Positions 1-8,183 of a stretch of DNA of 58,171 nt are shown here, one piece after another. The notes below the pieces were generated by a model that saw only the letters and a program-made list of their open reading frames with translations, did not search any database and had not been told where the DNA came from. Position 1 is the stretch's first letter; every line of letters begins with the position of its first letter. Where the stretch lies: assembly GCA_024401095.1 (NCBI GenBank), contig JAKSLR010000019.1, positions 1 through 58,171 on the forward strand, written 5' to 3'. Source of the DNA: Bacteroidaceae bacterium. Lineage in GTDB: Bacteria > Bacteroidota > Bacteroidia > Bacteroidales > Bacteroidaceae. A program made the translations under genes and the position numbers.

Positions 1-145
1 GGGTGTAAACATCATGAATAAAAGACTGTCAACGAGCTGACACAACCCTGTCAACCTTTTGACAGAAGTCTGCCAATACTTTAACAGAGCTTGAGGGACA
101 AGTTGTTTCAAAAGGAAAAAAAATATTGAGACAAATATTGGTCCA

Positions 146-386
146 ACTCTTCACCTCTTCACCTTTGTGGTCTATTTCTTTGATTTTCAATTTATTCCAA
201 AGATGAAGAGTTTCGGGCACTCTTCACCACTCTTCACCGAAATTCAACCGGACGGCAAAAAAATGGGCACTTCTGTTCCATAAACGTGAAGAGAGATGAA
301 GAGTGGTGAAGAGTCAAAAAGACTCTTCACCACTCTAACTATATAAAATTCTGCAAGTTACACTCAAAAGGTGAAGAGTGAAGAGT
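146..386. repeat. Cluster of decamer GGTGAAGAGT in both orientations
   Basis: Exact copies of ACTCTTCACC lie at 146-155, 219-228, 229-238 and 322-331. The reverse form GGTGAAGAGT lies at 305-314 and 370-379. One-mismatch or partial copies sit at 155-163, 202-211, 295-304 and 377-386. Two copies form a perfect 16-bp stem (300-315 with 321-336) around an AAAAA loop. A separate 7-bp hairpin (48-54 with 59-65) lies further left. No convincing gene was found in 1-407. The hairpin lies downstream of ilvE but has no T-run, so it is not a canonical terminator. The design resembles the decamer cluster at 33909-35131, with a different sequence. Confidence 0.8.
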
Positions 387-407
387 ATAACGCAGATAGT
401 GTCAAAA

Positions 408-1430
408 TCAATCGATGACTACACGGGTCCAGCCATGTACATCTTCTTCAATACCGTACTGGATATTGATGAGTTTCTGGTACAGCTTGGCACTGACAGG
501 GCCTGGCTTGCCATCCTTGGCAATAACATAGCTCTTCTTTTCTTCCAGATCATCAATCTTGTTGATTGGGCTGATGACTGCTGCTGTTCCACAAGCTCCT
601 GCCTCTTCGAATGTAGACAGTTCTTCTACTGGAATCTGACGACGTTCCACCTTCATGCCCAGATCTTCGGCCAGCTGCATGAGTGACTTATTGGTAACAC
701 TTGGCAGAATGGAGGTGCTCTCTGGAGTAACGTATGTATTATCCTTGATACCAAAGAAATTGGCAGCACCACATTCATCGATGTACTTCTTCTCCTTAGC
801 ATCCAGATAGAACTCACAGGCATAACCCAAGTCGTGAGCCATCTTGTTGGCACGGAGGCTGGCAGCATAGTTACCACCCACCTTATAGATACCGGTACCC
901 AGAGGGGCTGAACGGTCATACTCACGGATAATGACATAATCATTACATGCAAAACCACCCTTGAAGTATGGGCCTACTGGAGTAACGAAAATAAGGAACA
1001 AGTACTCCTCTGATGGATGAACACCCACCTGTGCAGTGGTACCGATGAGCAACGGACGGATGTAAAGTGTAGCTCCACTCTCATAAGGTGGAATGAAACG
1101 CTCATTCAGGCGAACCACTTTCTCAACCATCTCAATAAACATCTCTGTAGGAATCTCTGGCATCATGATTCCCTGGCAGGTGCTCTGCAAACGAGCAGCA
1201 TTCTCATCGGCACGGAAAACACGGACCTTACCGTCTGGGCAACGATAGGCCTTTAAACCTTCAAAGGCTTCCTGGCCATAGTGCAAACAAGTAGCAGCCA
1301 TGTGCAATGGAATGGTTTCTTCTGAACAAAGTTCAATCTCACCCCACTTACCATCGCGATAATAGCAACGTACATTATAATCAGTCCTTCTATATCCGAA
1401 AGAGAGATTTTTCCAATCAATCTGTTCCAT
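408..1430 (-). CDS. ilvE: Branched-chain-amino-acid aminotransferase
   Basis: A 340-residue fold-type IV PLP aminotransferase that interconverts leucine, isoleucine and valine with their 2-oxo acids, using glutamate/2-oxoglutarate, in the cytoplasm. Lys183 in GTGIYKVGGNYAAS is the expected PLP lysine. The stretch YIDECGAANFFGI supplies the family's cofactor-binding region, and GTAAVISPI near residues 285-293 is the late loop of the active site. Length and ends match full-length bacterial type II BCATs. The gene stands alone. A -7-like TATTTTTG (1472-1479, minus strand) lies about 40 bp upstream of the start. The next upstream gene, xseB, ends 122 bp away on the same strand, so read-through is possible. 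It is distantly connected by substrate (glutamate) to the dehydrogenases at 41-47 kb. The annotation is confident. Confidence 0.96.
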   Translation of the reverse strand: MEQIDWKNLSFGYRRTDYNVRCYYRDGKWGEIELCSEETIPLHMAATCLHYGQEAFEGLKAYRCPDGKVRVFRADENAARLQSTCQGIMMPEIPTEMFIEMVEKVVRLNERFIPPYESGATLYIRPLLIGTTAQVGVHPSEEYLFLIFVTPVGPYFKGGFACNDYVIIREYDRSAPLGTGIYKVGGNYAASLRANKMAHDLGYACEFYLDAKEKKYIDECGAANFFGIKDNTYVTPESTSILPSVTNKSLMQLAEDLGMKVERRQIPVEELSTFEEAGACGTAAVISPINKIDDLEEKKSYVIAKDGKPGPVSAKLYQKLINIQYGIEEDVHGWTRVVID

Positions 1431-1471
1431 ATATCTTCTTATATTATATTATCTCATTTAATTATGGGCTG

Positions 1472-1479
1472 CAAAAATA
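1472..1479 (-). promoter_or_regulatory. Candidate -7 box upstream of ilvE
   Basis: The minus strand reads TATTTTTG, matching the Bacteroidetes -7 consensus TAnnTTTG. No TTTG box is present 19-21 bp further upstream, so support is partial. Confidence 0.4.
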
Positions 1480-1552
1480 ACACAATTTCTCTACATAATA
1501 TGATAATTAGTAAAGAAATCGCACTATTACGCTATAATTTATCACAAATAGA

Positions 1553-1747
1553 CTATTCGTCCAGCTTCAACAATTTCTGGATCTCTTCATCTGTCTTATA
1601 CAGGCGATCACGACAGAATTTAATAAGTTCCTGGGCATACTTCACCTTTTCTGTAAGCTGATCAATGTCCAAAGAGTTGTCTTCCAGCTGTTCTACTATT
1701 TCCTGCAGCTGTGTCATGGCCTGAGTATAGGTTAGCTTCTTTTCCAT
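1553..1747 (-). CDS. xseB: Exodeoxyribonuclease VII small subunit
   Basis: A 64-residue protein, the usual size for XseB. It is a helical hairpin with the typical pattern of an N-terminal LxxIVEQLE segment (residues 15-22) and a C-terminal helix ending EEIQKLL. XseB binds in several copies to XseA to form the nuclease that degrades single-stranded DNA to acid-soluble oligonucleotides, used in repair. The start lies 2 bp downstream of the xseA stop, so the two are almost certainly translated from one message. It is the last gene of the subtilase-xseA-xseB operon. No clear intrinsic terminator was found before ilvE. Confidence 0.93.
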   Translation of the reverse strand: MEKKLTYTQAMTQLQEIVEQLEDNSLDIDQLTEKVKYAQELIKFCRDRLYKTDEEIQKLLKLDE

Positions 1748-1749
1748 AT

Positions 1750-3048
1750 TCAGAGTACTTTTGATTCTACCTGTCCTTCTGACAAGCGGGTTATGATTTT
1801 ATCGCCCGAATGCAGTTCCTGCACGTTCCTGACAGCCTTGCCATCCTTGAGCGTAATGGAATATCCCCGGGCCAGGATACGTTCGGGAGAATTGTCGTGT
1901 ATGCGCTGCGCCAGCATCTCCAGCTTCACGTTTTCCTGCTGGAGTTTCACGGGAACCCGAAGCGCAATTTTCTGTTCCCACAGCTGCAAGGCATGCTTTC
2001 TGCGTGCCACTCCCTCGGAGACTGCCAAAGCCATGCGGTGGGAAAGGCGGTTGAGCACACGCTCTTCACCGGCCTGATGGCGGGTATAGGCTGCCGGAAG
2101 TGCTGCAGTGAGCTGCTGGAGCCTCATTTTCTCTTCCTGAATGCGCTGCTGCACGCTGGTTACCAGAGCCTGTGACAGGTCTTCCAGCAGAGAGGCACTC
2201 TCTTCTACCCTGTTAATGAGATATTCTGCAGCTGCTGTAGGGGTCTTGACACGGGTATGTGCCACCAGGTCCAGTACGGTATCATCGCGCTCGTGACCTA
2301 TACCGGTAATGACAGGCAACGGATATTGCGCCACACTGGCTGCCAGCGGATAGGTATCGAAACTGGCCAAATCGGCCGTAGCACCTCCACCGCGGATAAT
2401 GACCACCACATCGAACAATTCCACGTCCTGCGCAATGGCATCTAATGCCTGTATAACCGATTCCTCGGTCTGGCTCCCCTGCATGACGGCAGGAAAAAGT
2501 TTCGTATAGAAAACATATCCGGCAGGATTAGTACGGAGCTGGTTGCAGAAGTCGCCGTATCCAGCAGCTGTAGGTGCAGAGATAACTGCAATGCGCTGAG
2601 GAAGTTCCGGCATAGACAGTTCCTTGTTATCGTTCAGAATGCCATCGGCTTCCAGCTGGTCCAGAATTTCCTTTCGCCTGCGAGCCATGTCACCCAGAGT
2701 ATAGGTAGGATCAATGTCTATGACGTTCAAGGAATAGCCGTAAACCTCGTGAAAGGTCACTTCTACCTCCACCAGGACACTCAAGCCTGCAGCGAAGCGC
2801 TGGCTGGTCTGCTGTTCAAAATAGGGAGCCAGGAAGGCATAGACATTGGCCCAGATATTGCCTCGGGCCTTAGCCACGAAAGTGTTCCCTTTCTTGGCCT
2901 TCTGCACAAATTCCACATAGCAGTGCCCGCTGCGGTTTACATTCACCTCGGCCAGCTCTGCCTGTACCCAATAAGAATCCCGCAGCGTACTCTGGAGCAC
3001 GCTGCGGACTTCTTTGTTCAATTCATATAAGGTTAATGCTTGCGGCAT
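1750..3048 (-). CDS. xseA: Exodeoxyribonuclease VII large subunit
   Basis: A 432-residue catalytic subunit of exonuclease VII. The first ~110 residues form the OB-fold that binds single-stranded DNA. The catalytic part follows, with VIIRGGGATADLASFD and the later GIGHERDDTVLD and TPTAAAEYLI motifs, all family hallmarks. A coiled-coil-prone stretch (about 270-390) precedes a short C-terminal strand segment (GYSITLKDGKAVRNVQEL). Its ATG overlaps the stop of the upstream subtilase as TAATG (3046-3050), and xseB follows after 2 bp, so all three genes are probably one operon. No anomalies in length or motifs. Confidence 0.96.
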   Translation of the reverse strand: MPQALTLYELNKEVRSVLQSTLRDSYWVQAELAEVNVNRSGHCYVEFVQKAKKGNTFVAKARGNIWANVYAFLAPYFEQQTSQRFAAGLSVLVEVEVTFHEVYGYSLNVIDIDPTYTLGDMARRRKEILDQLEADGILNDNKELSMPELPQRIAVISAPTAAGYGDFCNQLRTNPAGYVFYTKLFPAVMQGSQTEESVIQALDAIAQDVELFDVVVIIRGGGATADLASFDTYPLAASVAQYPLPVITGIGHERDDTVLDLVAHTRVKTPTAAAEYLINRVEESASLLEDLSQALVTSVQQRIQEEKMRLQQLTAALPAAYTRHQAGEERVLNRLSHRMALAVSEGVARRKHALQLWEQKIALRVPVKLQQENVKLEMLAQRIHDNSPERILARGYSITLKDGKAVRNVQELHSGDKIITRLSEGQVESKVL

Positions 3049-4517
3049 TATTTCTTACCGTCAAGATAAGCCTGATAGAAGTCTGGCGTACCGAAACCGT
3101 AGATTTCATCAGGATGAGCTACATTGTGACCATGCTTGCGGATGAGCTCCATCAGCTGGCTGGCAGTGTAGTCTGGAAGAGCCTGCCACAGACAGGTTAC
3201 CATACCACAGAGAATAGGTGATGCAAAGCTGGTACCATTGGCTCTGCCCAATTTTCCGTTAGGGCTAACCACAGCACAAGACTGTCCCTGAGCAGTTACA
3301 TCGGGCTTAACACGGCCATCGGTGCTGTAACCCAGTGAAGAGAAGGTGGTATTGATACCCTCTGGAGTCAAAGCACCTACACACAATACATCTTCTGCAT
3401 CGGCAGGAGGAGTAAGCTTGTGCCAGGTCTGTGCACCGGAGTTACCTGCACTTACGCACAAGATGAATCCCTTCTTGGCACACATGGAAGCAGAGTTACT
3501 GATGAGGGTCTGGTGACCATCCATTTCCCAGTACTTGATGTCATCTGCATCGTTATCGAAATCATTGTAACCCAAAGAGGTGTTTACGACATCACAACCT
3601 ACACTGTCGGCAAACTCAATGGCTGCTGCCCACTGGTCCATTTCGATAAGCTGCTCGCTATCGCCATCCTCGCTGGCAATCAACCAGAATGCTGCGCCTG
3701 GAGCTGTACCTACCATGGCATTTGGCTGGTTAGAGCCCATGCATGACAATACCATCAAGCCGTGAGAACTTGCACCATAGATGTCTGCCTCTGGATCTAC
3801 GAAATTATGAGTACCCAGAATCTTCACGTTGCTCAAGCCAGAGATAACATCGGCATTGGTATAGCCACCATCGATGATACCTACTGTCATGCCCTCACCA
3901 CGGAAACCTGCATTATGCAGCTTGGCACCGTTCAACTGGTCAATCTGGTTCTGTCCGGCACCATAGAATGTATTAGTTGTCTCCCAAGCGTCATTTACCA
4001 CCATATCCTGACGGGTACGTGGTCTTGGTGGCTGCTGTGGCTGAGCCTGAGGCTGCTGGCCCTGTGTACGAGGGCGCTGGCCCTGAGGACGTGCAGGAGC
4101 TGGCTTTTTTTCAGGAGTCTTATATACAAAACGGGATGAAGTGACGAAATTATAGGCATCTGCCAGCTGTGCGCCCTTTGCAGAGTCGGCCAATTCCACC
4201 ACTACAGTATTGTTCCACTTGCTTACACAGTGTACCTTCAAGCCATCCTTACGCAGCTGCTTGAGGTAAGTGGCAGAAATAGGAAGGTCTGTCTCATCAA
4301 TAGCCAAACCCTGCTTGGTACGGCGGTCGATGGCCTTCTGAGATAGGAATGTTTCTGGTTTGTTCAACTTGCCTGTAGTGCCTTTCTTGTCGGTAAGCTG
4401 CAGACGATAGCGATACACGGTAGGCTTCTGAGCCTGTTCTGTCTGCTCCTGAGCAGCGGCAGTAAGTGGCATGCCCATGAAGAGTAGACTCAAAAGAAAA
4501 ATGACGTTCTTTTTCAT
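3048..4517 (-). CDS. Secreted subtilisin-like (S8) serine peptidase
   Basis: A 489-residue exported subtilase. Residues 1-22 look like a signal peptide ending AAAQ. A pro-region-like segment (30-135) precedes a Pro/Gln/Arg-rich linker (about 139-170, PQGQRPRTQGQQPQ and following). The catalytic domain carries Asp216 (VGIIDGG), His252 (SHGLMV), the oxyanion Asn359 (SAGNS) and nucleophile Ser430 (NGTSFASP), so all catalytic residues are present. No C-terminal sorting domain was seen, and the protein ends soon after the catalytic core. The substrate is unknown; general extracytoplasmic proteolysis is inferred. It is the first gene of an operon with xseA and xseB, through a TAATG overlap with xseA. 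A -7-like box at 4550-4557 serves it. Confidence 0.9.
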   Translation of the reverse strand: MKKNVIFLLSLLFMGMPLTAAAQEQTEQAQKPTVYRYRLQLTDKKGTTGKLNKPETFLSQKAIDRRTKQGLAIDETDLPISATYLKQLRKDGLKVHCVSKWNNTVVVELADSAKGAQLADAYNFVTSSRFVYKTPEKKPAPARPQGQRPRTQGQQPQAQPQQPPRPRTRQDMVVNDAWETTNTFYGAGQNQIDQLNGAKLHNAGFRGEGMTVGIIDGGYTNADVISGLSNVKILGTHNFVDPEADIYGASSHGLMVLSCMGSNQPNAMVGTAPGAAFWLIASEDGDSEQLIEMDQWAAAIEFADSVGCDVVNTSLGYNDFDNDADDIKYWEMDGHQTLISNSASMCAKKGFILCVSAGNSGAQTWHKLTPPADAEDVLCVGALTPEGINTTFSSLGYSTDGRVKPDVTAQGQSCAVVSPNGKLGRANGTSFASPILCGMVTCLWQALPDYTASQLMELIRKHGHNVAHPDEIYGFGTPDFYQAYLDGKK

Positions 4518-4549
4518 TCTTGTGCTTGATATAGATTAATATAATTGTG

Positions 4550-4557
4550 CAAATATA
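4550..4557 (-). promoter_or_regulatory. Candidate -7 box for the subtilase-xseAB operon
   Basis: The minus strand reads TATATTTG, an exact TAnnTTTG match, 33 bp before the subtilase start. No clear -33 TTTG is seen at the right spacing. It is divergent from the box at 4590-4597. Confidence 0.5.
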
Positions 4558-4589
4558 ATAAGTTTTTTCCACTTGCCCGTTCTTTTTCG

Positions 4590-4597
4590 TATCTTTG
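4590..4597 (+). promoter_or_regulatory. Candidate -7 box for the MATE operon
   Basis: TATCTTTG matches TAnnTTTG exactly, 24 bp before the MATE start, implying a leader shorter than 20 nt. The expected TTTG further upstream is replaced by a T-rich run, so the -33 element is weak. Confidence 0.5.
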
Positions 4598-4621
4598 CGC
4601 TAAAATTCAAAAAAGTATTCT

Positions 4622-6001
4622 ATGGCAGAACAAAGAACACCCACAGAATTGGGCACAGAACCTGTAGGTAAACTGCTGCTGAGATACGCAATTCCTGCTA
4701 TCATAGCGCAAACTGCAGCTTCTCTTTATAACATGGTGGATTCCATCTTTATTGGTCAGGGTGTAGGAGCCATGGCCATTTCTGGATTAGGAATCACCTT
4801 CCCTATCATGAACCTCTCTGCGGCTTTTGGTGCAATGGTTGGCGTAGGTGGTGCTACCATGATTTCCGTGAAGTTGGGACAACGCGATTTCAAGACGGCT
4901 CAAAACGTCTTGGGAAACGTATTCTCCATGAATATCATGCTGGGTATCATCTTGGCTACCGTCTGTCTTCTTTTCATGGAGCCTATCCTGACATTCTTTG
5001 GTGCCAGTGAGAATACCATGCCTTATGCCCGTGAGTACATGGAGGTCATCATGTGGGGTAATGTGATTACACACCTGTACTTCGGTATGAATGCCGTACT
5101 GCGCTCTGCAGGAAAGCCTAAACTGGCCATGGGTGCCACCCTGTTCACGGTGGTACTGAACACCGTTATGGACCCTCTGTTCATCTATACGTTCAATCTG
5201 GGTATCCGAGGTGCTGCCTTGGCTACCGTACTTGCACAAGCCGTAGCGCTGATGTTCCAGATCAAGATGCTCACGAACCCAGAAGAACTGCTGCACCTGA
5301 AGAGGGGTATCTTCCGCATCAAGATGCCACTGGTAAAGGGCATCATCAGCATTGGTATGTCTCCTTTCCTGATGAACAGCTGTGCATGTCTGGTTACCCT
5401 GATTATTAATAACGTACTGCTCTCTTATGGTGGCGACCTCAGTATTGGTGCCTATGGCATAGTGAACCGTGTCATGTTTATCTTCATCATGCTGGTAATC
5501 GGTATCAACCAGGGTATGCAGCCTATTGCGGGATATAATTTCGGAGCACAAAAATACAGTCGTGTGACACAGGTGCTGAAATATGCCATCTTCTATGCTA
5601 CCATCTGTACTACACTCGGTTTCATCGTAGGTGTCTTCTTCCCTGCTGCCTGCACCAAGATATTCACCAGCGAACAGGATCTGATCGTGATAGCAAACCA
5701 TGCGATGCCTATCATGGTGATGTTCTTCCCATTGATTGGTTTCCAGATTGCAACCACCAATTTCTTCCAAAGCATCGGAATGGCTAAAAAGAGTGCGTTC
5801 CTGTCGCTTACCCGACAACTACTCTTCCTTCTTCCTGGCGTTATCTTCTTCCCTCCACTTCTGGGATTGGACGGTGTCTGGTATGCCATGGCAGCAAGCG
5901 ACTTGGCAGCAACCGTAACTACTGCCCTGATGCTATTCTTCCAGATGCGCAGTTTCAAGAAGATGCACGATAATGGACTAACCCTTAAATCTGATATCTG
6001 A
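4622..6001 (+). CDS. MATE family multidrug efflux transporter
   Basis: A 459-residue inner-membrane protein with about twelve hydrophobic segments, the usual size and topology for a MATE antiporter. The N-terminal half holds the conserved LYNMVDSIFIGQGVG region in the first helix area and a PIMNLSAAFGAMVGVGG loop. The second half repeats the pattern from about residue 235, with INQGMQPIAGYNFGAQ. MATE proteins expel cationic drugs or metabolites using Na+ or H+ gradients; the substrate cannot be read from sequence. The stop overlaps the start of the following kinase-like gene as TGATG, so the two are co-translated. A -7 box lies immediately upstream, and the gene diverges from the subtilase operon. 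Confidence 0.94.
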   Translation: MAEQRTPTELGTEPVGKLLLRYAIPAIIAQTAASLYNMVDSIFIGQGVGAMAISGLGITFPIMNLSAAFGAMVGVGGATMISVKLGQRDFKTAQNVLGNVFSMNIMLGIILATVCLLFMEPILTFFGASENTMPYAREYMEVIMWGNVITHLYFGMNAVLRSAGKPKLAMGATLFTVVLNTVMDPLFIYTFNLGIRGAALATVLAQAVALMFQIKMLTNPEELLHLKRGIFRIKMPLVKGIISIGMSPFLMNSCACLVTLIINNVLLSYGGDLSIGAYGIVNRVMFIFIMLVIGINQGMQPIAGYNFGAQKYSRVTQVLKYAIFYATICTTLGFIVGVFFPAACTKIFTSEQDLIVIANHAMPIMVMFFPLIGFQIATTNFFQSIGMAKKSAFLSLTRQLLFLLPGVIFFPPLLGLDGVWYAMAASDLAATVTTALMLFFQMRSFKKMHDNGLTLKSDI

Positions 6002-6630
6002 TGGAAAAATTTGTCATTAACATTGGCCGTCAGCTTGGAAGTGGCGGCAAGAGAATTGCAGAGCAACTGGCTCAAGAGTTAGGGATTAACTGCTATGACA
6101 AGCGTCTGCTGGACTTGGCAGCACAGGAGAGTGGTTTTGCAAAAGAGCTGTTTGAGCACAGCGATGAGAATAAAGGACTGCTGGATAATATCATGCACAT
6201 GCGCTTCCTTTTCGGAACCACCTCTGGCGAGTCTTTCTGTTCCAATGTGCTGAGCGAGGAGTCGCTGTTCCAGTTCCAGAGTGAGGCTATCCGCAAATGT
6301 GCAGAGAAAGAGTCTTGCATCTTCGTTGGCCGATGTGCCGACTATATCTTACGTGACCATCCTCACTGCCTGAATATCTTCATCGCGGCAGATGAGTCCG
6401 ACCGCATCAAACATGTGAGTGAACGGAAAGGTATTTCCCTGAAAGAGGCGGAGAAACTGCTGAAGAAAGCGGAGAATACCCGCCGGAATTACTATAACTT
6501 TTATACCGGAAAGACCTGGGGAGCATCGGAGAGTTACGACCTATGCATCAACATTTCTCGCCTGGGCTACGACAAATCCTTTGATATCGTTCTGAATTTC
6601 GTAAAAGAATTCCTGGCAGGCGTTCAGTGA
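6001..6630 (+). CDS. Cytidylate kinase-like family protein
   Basis: A 209-residue protein of the cytidylate-kinase-like family (Cytidylate_kin2 type). The N terminus has INIGRQLGSGGKRIAEQLA, a P-loop variant with GSGGK in place of the classical GxxGSGKS/T. The stretch AEKESCIFVGRCADYIL (about 99-115) and an Arg-rich lid (about 145-165, ENTRRNYYNFYTGKTWG) follow. These features fit a small-molecule or nucleotide kinase. Members are widely annotated, but their substrate is not established, so it should not be equated with Cmk. Its start overlaps the MATE stop (TGATG), suggesting that it functions with the pump. It converges on the MBOAT gene with a single base between the stop codons and no terminator seen. 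Confidence 0.85.
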   Translation: MEKFVINIGRQLGSGGKRIAEQLAQELGINCYDKRLLDLAAQESGFAKELFEHSDENKGLLDNIMHMRFLFGTTSGESFCSNVLSEESLFQFQSEAIRKCAEKESCIFVGRCADYILRDHPHCLNIFIAADESDRIKHVSERKGISLKEAEKLLKKAENTRRNYYNFYTGKTWGASESYDLCINISRLGYDKSFDIVLNFVKEFLAGVQ

Positions 6631-6631
6631 A

Positions 6632-8170
6632 TCAGAACTGGAAATAGATGAATGGCTGGATATCGCTGCTCTTCACCTGAATAACGATATAGATTACAAC
6701 AATAATCAGAATAGCCTGGAAAGGGAGTGGTAAACGGATCACTCCCTTTTCGCATGCTTTAGACCAGCTGTCTGGCAGGAAATGAAGGAGGTAACCCAGC
6801 AGCATCAAGCCTAATACCGGTCCGTATCCTTCCACCAGCTGAGGGAAAAGTCCGGCATTGAAATTCGTAAACATCTGTTCAAGCATGACCACGGAATTCT
6901 CCAAAGTGGCATTTCTGAAGAAGATCCAGCAGAATGCCACAAAATGGAAAGTAATAAATACAGACAGCACCCGTTTCAAGCCTGTAGGATGATAGTTCTT
7001 TCCATATCCACGCAGCTTACTCCAGAACTTATAAAATGCCTGTGCCACACCGTGCAAGGCACCCCAAAGAATAAAATTCCAGTTGGCACCGTGCCACAAT
7101 CCTCCCAGCAACATGGTAACAATCAGATTCAGATAAGTACGGAACTCCCCTTTCCGATTTCCGCCCAAGGAGATGTACAGATAATCCCGAAGCCATGAAG
7201 ACAGACTGATGTGCCAGCGTCTCCAGAAATCAGTGATGGAATCACTCTTATAAGGAGAATTAAAGTTCTGTGGGAAATGGAAGCCTAGCAGCAAAGCCAA
7301 ACCGATAGCCATATCTGAATATCCTGAGAAATCGCAGTATATCTGTAACGTATATCCATAAACACCTAGCAGATTTTCCAAACCCGAATAAAGGCTAGGA
7401 TTATCAAAGATTCTTTCTACAAAGTTCACACTGATGTAATCGCTGATGACTGCTTTCTTGAAAAGACCGGCCATGATAAGAAAGACACCCTTGCCGAACA
7501 TTTCATTGGTTACCAGTAGTTTCTGATGAATCTGCGGTACAAAATCACGGGCACGGACTATAGGGCCAGCCACCAGCTGCGGGAAGAAACTTACATAGAA
7601 GGCATAGTCCTGCAAACGATTCAAAGGCTTTAAATCACCCCGATAAATGTCTATGGTATAGCTTAACGACTGGAAGGTGAAAAAAGAAATACCCACTGGA
7701 AGGAATATATCCAAGGCATGGAATTCCAGCCCCAGCAACGGAGCCATCATTTCATAGAAGAAATTCGTATATTTGAAGTAGGCCAACAATCCCAAGTCGA
7801 TGAGAAGGCTTAATCCTACATAAGCCTGCTGGAGCCCCCTGTGATTCTTAAGTTTACGCTGTCCTGTGGCATCGTCTATCTGCATATCATAGATGGCACG
7901 GGCAATGAGCCAGTCGCTGACCGTAACCACTGCCAGCAGGAAAAAGTAGAACCCGCTGCTTTTATAATAGAAATAATAAGAAAAAGCGGTTACGAAGAGA
8001 ATGCGAAGCGTCTGGACACTACGCAGGCAATTATAGATCAGTGCAAAGCCCAGAAAGAGGAACAGAAACAGGCAGGAGCTGAATATCAGTGGCGACTTGG
8101 GGTTATACGCCAGCTGGTCCAGCACCAGATTCCAATCCAGGTTATTTACTATCGTTTCCAGTTTTTCCAT
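6632..8170 (-). CDS. MBOAT family O-acyltransferase (AlgI/PatA-like)
   Basis: A 512-residue polytopic membrane protein. Conserved AlgI-like features include FLPVGISFFTFQSLSYTIDIYRG (about 172-194), FPQLVAGPIVRARDF, the YCDFSGYSDMAIG segment, and FWRRWHISLSSWLRDYLYI followed by GGLWHGANWNFILWG. The last of these contains the histidine invariably found in MBOAT active sites. AlgI-type proteins pass acetyl groups across the inner membrane for O-acetylation of exported polysaccharide or peptidoglycan. It is third in an apparent operon with two SGNH-domain proteins, 13 bp after the nearer one. That pairing supports an acetylation system. The acceptor glycan is unknown. Confidence 0.93.
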   Translation of the reverse strand: MEKLETIVNNLDWNLVLDQLAYNPKSPLIFSSCLFLFLFLGFALIYNCLRSVQTLRILFVTAFSYYFYYKSSGFYFFLLAVVTVSDWLIARAIYDMQIDDATGQRKLKNHRGLQQAYVGLSLLIDLGLLAYFKYTNFFYEMMAPLLGLEFHALDIFLPVGISFFTFQSLSYTIDIYRGDLKPLNRLQDYAFYVSFFPQLVAGPIVRARDFVPQIHQKLLVTNEMFGKGVFLIMAGLFKKAVISDYISVNFVERIFDNPSLYSGLENLLGVYGYTLQIYCDFSGYSDMAIGLALLLGFHFPQNFNSPYKSDSITDFWRRWHISLSSWLRDYLYISLGGNRKGEFRTYLNLIVTMLLGGLWHGANWNFILWGALHGVAQAFYKFWSKLRGYGKNYHPTGLKRVLSVFITFHFVAFCWIFFRNATLENSVVMLEQMFTNFNAGLFPQLVEGYGPVLGLMLLGYLLHFLPDSWSKACEKGVIRLPLPFQAILIIVVIYIVIQVKSSDIQPFIYFQF

Positions 8171-8183
8171 ATCTGTCAGAAAA

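Noticed and set aside
29..220. Minus-strand 63-codon open frame at the left edge
   Set aside because: It starts with GTG inside a decamer repeat, has no recognised domain and no promoter or RBS, and overlaps repeat DNA. Most likely chance. A remnant of a mobile gene cannot be excluded.
300..336. Intrinsic terminator for ilvE
   Set aside because: The stem is strong but it is not followed by a T-run on the minus strand and is built from the decamer repeats.
4787..5818. 343-codon open frame antisense to the MATE gene
   Set aside because: A shadow of the MATE gene in the opposite frame. The sense protein has clear family motifs, and the antisense one is composed of low-complexity His/Gln/Asp-rich translation.
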